From assembly GCA_945878515.1 (NCBI GenBank), contig CAMCTL010000004.1, forward strand, positions 1 through 48,484: DNA of 48,484 nt, written 5' to 3'. This DNA comes from Flavobacterium psychrophilum (lineage in GTDB: Bacteria > Bacteroidota > Bacteroidia > Flavobacteriales > Flavobacteriaceae). This document shows, in pieces, positions 6,875 to 13,525 of the stretch; the first letter of the stretch is position 1; every line of letters begins with the position of its first letter. Below the pieces are notes generated by a model. It saw nothing but the letters and a program-made list of their open reading frames with translations. It was not told the origin of the DNA and did no database searches. The position numbers and the translations under genes were made by a program.

Positions 6875-8623
6875 CAGGTTGTGAAAAAACTAAGTTTTTA
6901 ATAAAAAAACAGGTTTAAAATTTCCTTTATTAGGTGTTTAGCTTCATTTATAGAATAGCTAATTTTTAAGCTGCTAATTTTGATTGATGAAAAAAGTGTG
7001 CTGTAATGGCTTTTAAAAAGGTCAAGTTTTCAAAAGCATGAGTTATCCCTTTGTAATTGGGCACCCAGTTTTTGATTTTCTCAATCAAGTTATCCATTCC
7101 TAAAATATTCATGCATCGTTTCATATTATAAACAGTCATGATTAAGGCAAACTCTCCGTTTACTTTTTTAAGTCCTTTTAAATTAGTGTGGTTATATCCC
7201 CATTTTCGTTTGATGGTTCCAAATATATGCTTCCCGCCTTGCGGGACAGGCTGTTCCATTCTTGGCGTTTGCGGTATAAATCGGTATTTGCTTTGTAGCG
7301 TTGAGCATTTGCTTCTACGGTTTCGGCAAACTCGCTTCTATCAATCTCCCTACCTACCTTTTCTTTACCCGTACATAGGTGTTTTACGGGGCAGGTTTTG
7401 CAAGCTGGGGTTCTATATTTTTTAAAGTTATAGGAGTTGGTACTTGTTTTTTTATGCCAAGTGCCTTGTGTTCGCAGTGTTTCGCCTTGAGGGCAAGTGT
7501 ATGTATCGTCTTCTTTGTTGTATATAAACTTGGTTACTAAGTAGTCAGGTGTGGTTCCTTTGGTGTTGCTATTTACAATCTCTTGTTGCGCACAAATGGT
7601 TTTGATATTATTGTCTTTGCATTGTTGTAATTGGCGTCCATTGTGATAGCCTTTATCGCTTATAGCTGTTAATGTTTCTGCTTGTAAGTTTTGTTTTGCT
7701 TCATGTGCTATGTCAGAGAGTGCGTTTCTATCGTTGCGGTTTATAGTATGAGTGGCAACTACTAATTTATGTTCACTATCAACAGCAGCTTGCATGTTGT
7801 AACTTATTTCTACTACTTGGCCTTGTACCAATAAGGCTCGAGCATCTTTATCGGTGGTGCTTATCTGTGGTTCGTTACTTTGCTCTAGCTCTGTTTTCAA
7901 TAGTTCATAGCGTATTTTGTTTTCTTTTAAATGAGCTATTTTTTCTTTGATGTTACTTACTTTTATAGTGTCTTCTTGAGTATCGTTTACATCTAATTGG
8001 TTGAGGTAGTCGTTTGTTTTTTCTTCAATGTATTGAAGGTGTCTTTCTATTTTTTTAGGACTGTAATTGTTCTTTTTGCTATTGTGTGCTCTTACCTTTG
8101 TTCCATCAATGGCTACTGTATGACCAGCCACCAAACCCATGTCTTTTAAAAATAATACAAATAATTTAAAGGTGTTTTTTAAAGCATCAGGATTGTCTTT
8201 TCTAAAATCAGCAATGGTATGATAGTTGGGTATCAGCTTTTGCATCAGCCATTGTAGTTCTATATTGCGTTTGCACTCTTTCTCTAATCTGCGGCTGCTT
8301 CGGATACCATTGAGATAGCCATAAAAATATAGCTTTAGCAATACTTTGGGATTGAATGATGGACGGCCTTCATTTTTGATAGTTTTTGTTATAAAACTCA
8401 ATTGCGTTAAGTCTAGTTTTTCTACAAAAGCTTCAATAAATCTAACTTGATTGTCTTGTTCTACCAAGTCATCTAAGCTGCTAAATTCCATTTGACTGCG
8501 GTTATAGGGAGTAATGTATTCCATTTGTTTTTACTACTCAAAAAAACAATTTTATTTGCTTTGTTTTTTATACTTTTATCCTCATGTTTGAATACAGAAT
8601 GTGAATAGTTTTTTCACACTCTG
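6875..8623 (-). mobile_element. IS1182-type insertion sequence with ACGT target duplication
   Basis: The element is 1749 bp. Its ends are CAGGTTGTGAAAAAACTA (left) and the reverse complement of CAGAGTGTGAAAAAACTA (right), matching at 16 of 18 positions. ACGT flanks it at 6871-6874 and 8624-8627, consistent with a 4-bp target duplication. It carries one transposase gene on the reverse strand, now frameshifted. Removing the element and one ACGT restores CCGCAAAACGTTGTGCG, a normal attC-like 3' end. The IS1182 assignment rests on the transposase sequence. Confidence 0.85.
6966..8524 (-). pseudogene. IS1182-family transposase, frameshifted
   Basis: The first frame (7178-8524) has the N-terminal MEYITPYNRSQMEFSSLDDL and the DDE core (VAIDGTKVRAHNSKKNN, AISDKGYHNGRQL), plus a zinc-like C-x2-C region near TPACKTCPVKHLCTG. 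It goes out of frame at RQEWNSLSRKAGSIYL. The conserved end FGTIKRKWGYNHTNLKGLKKVNGEFALIM continues in another frame down to 6966. Between them lies CCCGCCTTGCGGG (7233-7245), a small GC-rich hairpin absent from normal IS1182 proteins. That points to a short insertion as the cause. The transposase is probably inactive unless translation shifts frame. Confidence 0.8.
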
Positions 8624-8625
8624 AC

Positions 8626-8635
8626 GTTGTGCGTT
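8626..8635 (+). other. Cassette 3 5' core site
   Basis: GTTGTGCGTT is the exact reverse complement of AACGCACAAC at 9431-9440, the first arm of the attC-like hairpin that closes this cassette. The core differs from the GTTAGC of its neighbours, yet its partner arm differs in the same way. Confidence 0.65.
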
Positions 8636-8678
8636 ATGCTAAATCGACACTCACTAACAGACAAAATAGAAATAAAAT

Positions 8679-9401
8679 ATGACAAAAAAATTTGACTTAA
8701 TCATTTTCGGTTCTACAAGTGAACTGATGCAAGCCATTATCAAAGAACATAAAAAATGGTTTTTAGAGAATGTAAACGAATTGACAGTTGTTCAACGAAC
8801 TGACAATTATCCTGAAATTTACAAAGAGTTTAATCCCAAAAGCATCAAATTAGACTGTTCAAACGCACAGGAATTTGGCAGAGAGTTGAAAAATATTGCT
8901 CTGAATTGTTTAAATGGTGAAAGACAACTCAATATTTTTCCAACTTATGGACAATTTACATTTGACTATGCTGACAAAAATCCAGTTTTTCGTTTTCAAG
9001 AAAATGGTTTTCAAATCAACCTAAATTCACGCTTACAAATTTTGGACGCTTTTAAAGAATACAGAAATGCAAGGTTTCATTTCTTTGGTTCACTTTTAGG
9101 GAGTTTTCCATATTTGGGCGACTATGCAAACTCAATGTGGTATATAAATCAACTTCCAAAAAATGCAGAATACCGAGATTTGAACTTAATCATTTATAAT
9201 TTGGGCGGTATGCAGACAAGATTTTGGGACTTTAAAAAACGACCAGACTTTAAACCTTTTATTCATACAACTTTGCCGACAGACTTTGTAGTTGAAACAG
9301 GCTTTAAAAATCCGAAAAACAAAGGCGTTTTTACAAAATACCCAAGTTTTATGTCAAGAATTGCAACTTGGCTTGGAAGACGAGGTGTAAGACCATTTTA
9401 A
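8679..9401 (+). CDS. Degenerate SDR-like (Rossmann-type) protein
   Basis: This 240-residue soluble protein is the only gene of cassette 3. It starts KFDLIIFGSTSELMQAI, which looks like the beta1-loop-alpha1 of a short-chain dehydrogenase but lacks the TGxxxGxG glycines. RFHFFGSLLGSFPYLGDYANSMWYINQL matches the SDR Ser...Tyr active-site region, but where Lys is expected after Y149 there is M153. LIIYNLGGMQTRF resembles the strand that follows. It may bind a dinucleotide without catalysis or act on an unknown substrate. The SDR link is by eye and unproven. Confidence 0.45.
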   Translation: MTKKFDLIIFGSTSELMQAIIKEHKKWFLENVNELTVVQRTDNYPEIYKEFNPKSIKLDCSNAQEFGRELKNIALNCLNGERQLNIFPTYGQFTFDYADKNPVFRFQENGFQINLNSRLQILDAFKEYRNARFHFFGSLLGSFPYLGDYANSMWYINQLPKNAEYRDLNLIIYNLGGMQTRFWDFKKRPDFKPFIHTTLPTDFVVETGFKNPKNKGVFTKYPSFMSRIATWLGRRGVRPF

Positions 9402-9430
9402 CAAATCACAATGATTAACAAAGAAGCACA

Positions 9431-9560
9431 AACGCACAACATCGGTTTGGCAATATGGCGGCTGAAGTGCTTCTATGAAACATTTGTGCAAGGTTCAACA
9501 GCAGTAATTCTATTGAACTTTTGTGCTAAAAATCCGCCACATCGCCAAGCCGAAAAACGT
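9431..9560 (+). other. attC-like site 3, split by a MITE (end of cassette 3)
   Basis: AACGCACAAC begins the site. CGGTTTGGCAATATGGCGG pairs with CCGCCACATCGCCAAGCCG with few mismatches. An inner hairpin GGTTCAA / TTGAAC lies between. The 3' core ACGTTAGCTGCC is at 9670-9681 beyond the MITE. The GGTTTGGCAA and CGCCAAGCCG arms are shared with site 2, so the two sites are related. Confidence 0.75.
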
Positions 9561-9669
9561 CAGGCTGTGAAAAAACTACCTCAAATTTTAAATGTGTTCG
9601 GAGGGCTACCAAAGAAAAATCGCAAATACGCAATTCTCAAGAGGTTGATTTTAGTTTTTTCACAGACTG
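9561..9669. mobile_element. 109-bp MITE related to the IS at 6875
   Basis: The ends CAGGCTGTGAAAAAACTA and the reverse complement of CAGTCTGTGAAAAAACTA match at 17 of 18 positions and closely match the ends of the IS1182-type element. ACGT flanks it at 9557-9560 and 9670-9673. It contains no gene, so it must have been moved by a related transposase. Removing it restores CGAAAAACGTTAGCTGCC. Confidence 0.85.
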
Positions 9670-9739
9670 ACGTTAGCTGCCATTATAAAAGACAACTACG
9701 ACATTAAAAGACATAAAACATCCGATACTATATTCTGCC

Positions 9740-10195
9740 ATGACGACTTTGGCATATAATATAAATAAGAAGTATTATAATGATGAACATTATTTATGGT
9801 GCACTCCCTATTTTGGTTCTGATTATCAATCACCGCATTTTACGGTTCCACCAAGTTCATCACCTATCGAAATATATAACACATTCAAAAAGGAAATTGA
9901 TGGTGCGGACTTGCACAATATTAAAATCAAACTTAACAGAAAAGGTATCAGAAAGGGAGCAGATACTATGCTAAGACTTGGAAAAATAACACAAGAAGCA
10001 TATGACGAAATAATTACTATTTCAAAAAAGGCAACTAATGAACAATTCAGACCTTTACTTTGTGTAATATCAAGAGTTGAAGCAATTCCATACTATCAAA
10101 AAGTTGATGTTAATGATAGAGCCAACCCTTTATCTCATGAATACATACTCTCAAATTTACCTCATAATGTGTTTGACATAATTAAAATCGGATAA
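9740..10195 (+). CDS. Hypothetical protein of cassette 4 (first gene)
   Basis: A 151-residue soluble protein, MTTLAYNINKKYYNDEHYLW onward, with no signal peptide. It has a tyrosine-rich N-terminus and a central helical basic segment (IKIKLNRKGIRKGADTMLRLGKITQEAYDEI). The C-terminal half contains a strand-like PLLCVISRVEAIPYYQKVDV. I do not recognise it. The start of the next gene is 2 bp after its stop, so the pair is translated together. Two tightly linked small genes in a cassette often form a toxin-antitoxin, effector-immunity or defence pair, but nothing here proves that. Confidence 0.6.
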   Translation: MTTLAYNINKKYYNDEHYLWCTPYFGSDYQSPHFTVPPSSSPIEIYNTFKKEIDGADLHNIKIKLNRKGIRKGADTMLRLGKITQEAYDEIITISKKATNEQFRPLLCVISRVEAIPYYQKVDVNDRANPLSHEYILSNLPHNVFDIIKIG

Positions 10196-10196
10196 T

Positions 10197-10574
10197 ATGG
10201 AAATTATAGAAAATTTATTGAAAGATTATATACTTTCTGAAAAAAGAAGTGCTTTATACTATTTGACAAGATATATAAAGCAAGCTAAAGTTTTTAAGAA
10301 CTATGAAAAGGACATTTTTGTTGACGACAAAAATAGTAGCCCGACAGAAAAAGTAAAAGCACTAACTCTAAACCTAATTGACATTATTGAAAAAGTTGCT
10401 GATAAAAAGGCTGTTGAATTTGATGAAAAGGAATTCTTTTTTTGGATGGATACTATTGCTGACATTGAAGACAACTTAGATAATGAACCTAACGAAACTC
10501 AAGTTCAGAAAGCACTAAAGGCATTAGACAACTTTGAAACACCACAAACATTTGACAAAAATAACGGCACCTAG
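10197..10574 (+). CDS. Hypothetical acidic helical protein of cassette 4 (second gene)
   Basis: The 125-residue product is strongly acidic and almost wholly helical, for example LLKDYILSEKRSALYYLTRY and EFFFWMDTIADIEDNLDNEP. It has no signal peptide or membrane segment. Its acidity beside the basic-centred partner at 9740 would fit an antitoxin or immunity protein, which is inference only. Its stop codon lies in GGCACCTAGC (10566-10575), a two-mismatch version of the arm expected for this cassette's attC site, so the gene runs right up to the cassette end. Confidence 0.6.
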   Translation: MEIIENLLKDYILSEKRSALYYLTRYIKQAKVFKNYEKDIFVDDKNSSPTEKVKALTLNLIDIIEKVADKKAVEFDEKEFFFWMDTIADIEDNLDNEPNETQVQKALKALDNFETPQTFDKNNGT

Positions 10575-10624
10575 CTCCGCAAAGTCTCCGACTTTGAGGA
10601 TGTGTTCGTCAGTCTCTGACTGAC
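10566..10624 (+). other. Degenerate cassette 4 end with two small hairpins
   Basis: GGCACCTAGC resembles the expected arm GGCAGCTAAC (complement of the 5' core at 9672). It is followed by hairpins AAAGTC-TCC-GACTTT (10581-10595) and GTCAGTC-TCT-GACTGAC (10608-10624). No clear second long arm or GTT core was found, so the last attC site may be lost or highly diverged. The hairpins could also stop transcription. Confidence 0.35.
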
Positions 10625-10706
10625 TTACAATAATATTTATTAAAACAAAATCAGTTGAAAACAGCTATTCAATACTCAATGCTGTATAAAGTCTCCCGTC
10701 TTCGTA

Positions 10707-10979
10707 CCCTCTCGAAATTCAACACCACCCTTTAGAAACAGAACACCGCCCTTTAGTAGCTTCACTTCACCCTTTAGCAACTTAACTTTGCCCTCTCGAA
10801 GTTCAACATCACCCTCCCGAAACGCAACACCACCCTTTAGCAGCACCACATCGACCTTTAGAAATTCAATTCCAACCTTTAGAAGCCTTACTTTATCCTT
10901 TAGAAGTTTTAAAATGCCCTTTAGATGAAAAAAAAACCTTTAGATAAAAAAACCCTTTAGAAAAAAAAACGCTTTAGAT
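10707..10979 (+). repeat. 21-bp periodic repeat array 2 (fourteen units)
   Basis: Units beginning CCCTTTAG (variants CCCTCTCG, ACCTTTAG) start at 10707, 10728, 10749, 10770, 10791, 10812, 10833, 10854, 10875, 10896 and 10917, each step exactly 21 bp. Three shorter A-rich units start at 10936, 10953 and 10970. The core is related to array 1 and has the same orientation. On the minus strand the 21-bp units read LKG-type heptads (LKGGVEF, LKGEVKL, REGKVKL) without a stop, but no start codon was found. The rest of the 10625-11090 gap shows no gene. Confidence 0.9.
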
Positions 10980-11090
10980 GAAAACCAAAAAGACAGTATT
11001 TCTTTGGTTAATCTTCTATCATTAATATTATTTAAAACTTGAAACTAGCCAACAAATAATCTTGATTTAAATAAGAACCTCTAATTTCCC

Positions 11091-11098
11091 TACATTTG
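11091..11098 (+). promoter_or_regulatory. Bacteroidota -7 promoter box for the HD gene
   Basis: TACATTTG fits TAnnTTTG and lies 20 bp before the GTG start, so the leader would be very short. A matching -33 element at the usual distance is not clear. Confidence 0.5.
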
Positions 11099-11118
11099 CT
11101 ACTCAAAACAAGTGTACA

Positions 11119-12348
11119 GTGAGCGCAATCAACAAGCTAAAAATATTCAATGACCCCATTTATGGTTTTATTACCATCCCAAACGCATTAATTTATGATT
11201 TAATTCAGCATCCCTATTTCCAAAGATTGCGCCGTATTTCTCAAATGGGTTTGTCTTATTTGGTCTATCCTGGAGCCAATCACACTCGTTTTCACCATGC
11301 TTTGGGCTGTATGCACATTATGCAAAAAGCGGTCGTAACCCTTCGTTTCAAAGGAATCGCTATCTCGCAAGAAGAGGAAAATGCTTTGTATATCGCTATT
11401 ATATTGCACGACATTGGACACGGACCGTTTTCTCACGCCATGGAAAGTAGTATTGTAGAAGATGTTCATCACGAAGCCATTTCGTTACTGTTTATGAACC
11501 AGCTAAATGAGGAATTTGGCGGTCAATTGAGTTTGGCCATTCAAGTTTTTAAAGGCGATTATCATAGAAAATTTATGTTGCAACTCATCTCTAGTCAGCT
11601 CGATATGGATCGAATGGATTACCTAAAACGCGATAGTTTTTATTCAGGTGTTGCCGAAGGAAATGTCAATTCGGAGCGATTAATTCAGATGATGAATGTG
11701 GTTGACGATGTCTTGGTGATCGAGGAAAAAGGCATTTATTCGGTCGAGAAATTCTTGATGTCCAGACGATTAATGTATTGGCAAGCCTATTTGCACAAAA
11801 CCAGTTTAGTAGCCGAATTAATTTTAACAAAAGCATTAAAACGAGCCAAGGAATTGACCGAGAAAGGCGTTGTTTTGCCCTGCAGCGAACCATTACTATT
11901 TTTTATGCAACACAAAATTACAATGGAAAATTTCGATAGCGAAACCTTAGATTTGTTTTCTCAACTCGATGATTTTGACATTATTAGTGCATTGAAAGCT
12001 TGGCAAAAACAGGATGACTTTATTCTTTCATCCTTGAGCAAAATGATTATCAACCGAGATTTATTAAAGATTAAATTAAGTGAAGAAAAAGTGCCAATCG
12101 AAGAATTACAAATGCTAAAAGAACGATTTGCATCCAAGAATAATATTTCTTTGACCGAAACCAATTATTTTATTTTTAAAGGCAAAATTAAGAATCAGGC
12201 CTATAGCAAAGAGGCTGAACCCATTCGGATTTTGAAAAAAGACAAAACAATTGAAGATGTTGTAGAAGCCTCTGATCAATTGAATTTGAAGACATTGTCT
12301 AAATTTGTGACTAAATATTATCTATGTTTTCCAAAACAACTTGCCTAA
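11119..12348 (+). CDS. HD-domain phosphohydrolase (YdhJ/SAMHD1-like family)
   Basis: This 409-residue cytosolic protein uses a GTG start (GTGAGCGCAATC), supported by the family-typical beginning SAINKLKIFNDPIYGFITIP. The HD metal site is formed by the HTRFHHALG histidines (about 55-62), ILHDIGHGPFSHAME (H97, D98) and a later Asp in the QLDMDRMDYLKRDS region. Such proteins hydrolyse phosphate esters or nucleotides; the specific substrate is unknown. It is a normal neighbour of lpxD in flavobacteria. The 21-bp array lies upstream, but a separate -7 box is nearer. Confidence 0.85.
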   Translation: MSAINKLKIFNDPIYGFITIPNALIYDLIQHPYFQRLRRISQMGLSYLVYPGANHTRFHHALGCMHIMQKAVVTLRFKGIAISQEEENALYIAIILHDIGHGPFSHAMESSIVEDVHHEAISLLFMNQLNEEFGGQLSLAIQVFKGDYHRKFMLQLISSQLDMDRMDYLKRDSFYSGVAEGNVNSERLIQMMNVVDDVLVIEEKGIYSVEKFLMSRRLMYWQAYLHKTSLVAELILTKALKRAKELTEKGVVLPCSEPLLFFMQHKITMENFDSETLDLFSQLDDFDIISALKAWQKQDDFILSSLSKMIINRDLLKIKLSEEKVPIEELQMLKERFASKNNISLTETNYFIFKGKIKNQAYSKEAEPIRILKKDKTIEDVVEASDQLNLKTLSKFVTKYYLCFPKQLA

Positions 12349-12375
12349 AAACCTAGATTTAAAATCTATTTTTTA

Positions 12376-12383
12376 TATTTTTG
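12376..12383 (+). promoter_or_regulatory. -7 promoter box for the lpx operon
   Basis: TATTTTTG matches TAnnTTTG, about 95 bp before the lpxD start, just after the stop of the HD gene. Confidence 0.45.
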
Positions 12384-12478
12384 TAAATAGGTAATAAAAT
12401 AATACATTCTTTTGTATTTAAGTAGGACAATAAACCATTGGTTTCATCTTATTTCTATCCAAAATACAATCAGATAAG

Positions 12479-13525
12479 ATGAAATTTACAGCAGAGCAAA
12501 TAGCAGGCGTTTTGGGAGGAGAAATAGTTGGTAATCCAAAAGCCGAAGTATATAAATTGTCAAAAATTGAAGAAGGTTCAGAAGGATCTGTTAGTTTTTT
12601 GGCAAACCCGAAATATTTCCCATACATATATTCTACTCAAGCTACCATCACTATTGTAAACAATTCCTTCATTCCAGAGGGAGTTTTAAACACGACTTTG
12701 ATAAAAGTAGAAGATGCTTATTTGTCCTTTACTAAACTATTGGAATTTTACGACCAAGCGACAAAAGGAAGTAAAATTGGCATCGAACAACCTTCGTTTA
12801 TCGCCGAAAATTCAAAATATGGTATCAATTTATATTTAGGATGCTTTAGTTATGTTGAAAAAAATGTAGTTTTGGGCGATAATGTCAAAATTTATCCCAA
12901 TTGTTTCATTGGCGAACGTGTAAAAATTGGAAATAATGTTACTATTTTTGCCGGTGCAAAAATTCATTCAGAAACAGAGATTGGAAATAATTGTGTAATA
13001 TATTCTGGAGCAATAATTGGAGCTGATGGCTTTGGTTTTGCACCAAATGAAGATGGTACTTATACAAAAATTCCTCAAATAGGAAACGTAATTATAGAAG
13101 ATAATGTTGATATTGGGGCAAACACAACGATTGATAAAGCCACAATGGGTTCGACAATCATTAGAAAAGGTGTAAAACTCGACAATCAAATTCAGATTGG
13201 ACATAATGTAGAAATCGGCGAAAATACCGTTATTGCAGCCCAAACAGGAATTGCTGGTTCTACAAAAATTGGGAAAAACGGAATGATTGGTGGGCAAGTT
13301 GGTATTGTAGGACATTTAACCATTGGAAATAATGTTCGAATTCAAGGTCAATCAGGCGTTACCAGAAATGTTAAAGACAATGAAATTTTGCAAGGAAGTC
13401 CGGCTTATGGATACAGCGATTTTAGTAAATCGTATGTTCATTTCAAGAATTTGCCCAAAATTGTTAAGGAAATTGAAGAATTAAAAAATGAATTAAAAAA
13501 CCAAAAAAATGCAAACCATGGTTAA
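12479..13525 (+). CDS. lpxD: UDP-3-O-acylglucosamine N-acyltransferase LpxD
   Basis: LpxD adds the second hydroxyacyl chain in lipid A synthesis in the cytosol. The 348-residue protein has the N-terminal uridine-binding domain (MKFTAEQIAGVLGGEIVGNP) and then a long left-handed beta-helix of hexapeptide repeats at about 110-320 (IGNNVTIFAGAKIH, IGHNVEIGENTVIAAQTGIA). Catalytic His is expected in the QIGHNVEIG turn. The length is normal for the family. It overlaps the lpxC/fabZ start by 17 bp, which shows translational coupling. A second LpxD-like gene lies at 16561. Confidence 0.93.
   Translation: MKFTAEQIAGVLGGEIVGNPKAEVYKLSKIEEGSEGSVSFLANPKYFPYIYSTQATITIVNNSFIPEGVLNTTLIKVEDAYLSFTKLLEFYDQATKGSKIGIEQPSFIAENSKYGINLYLGCFSYVEKNVVLGDNVKIYPNCFIGERVKIGNNVTIFAGAKIHSETEIGNNCVIYSGAIIGADGFGFAPNEDGTYTKIPQIGNVIIEDNVDIGANTTIDKATMGSTIIRKGVKLDNQIQIGHNVEIGENTVIAAQTGIAGSTKIGKNGMIGGQVGIVGHLTIGNNVRIQGQSGVTRNVKDNEILQGSPAYGYSDFSKSYVHFKNLPKIVKEIEELKNELKNQKNANHG

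Noticed and set aside
9411..9707. 98-codon plus-strand ORF
   Set aside because: It runs through the attC-like hairpin and the MITE, and its composition is not protein-like.
10659..10928. Plus-strand frame PFRNRTP-type through array 2
   Set aside because: It is open but has no start codon and the frame follows only from the 21-bp period.
10707..10979. Array 2 as a CRISPR or as plasmid iterons
   Set aside because: Units are 21 bp with short variable parts, not CRISPR-like. No replication initiator gene is nearby, so iterons are unsupported.
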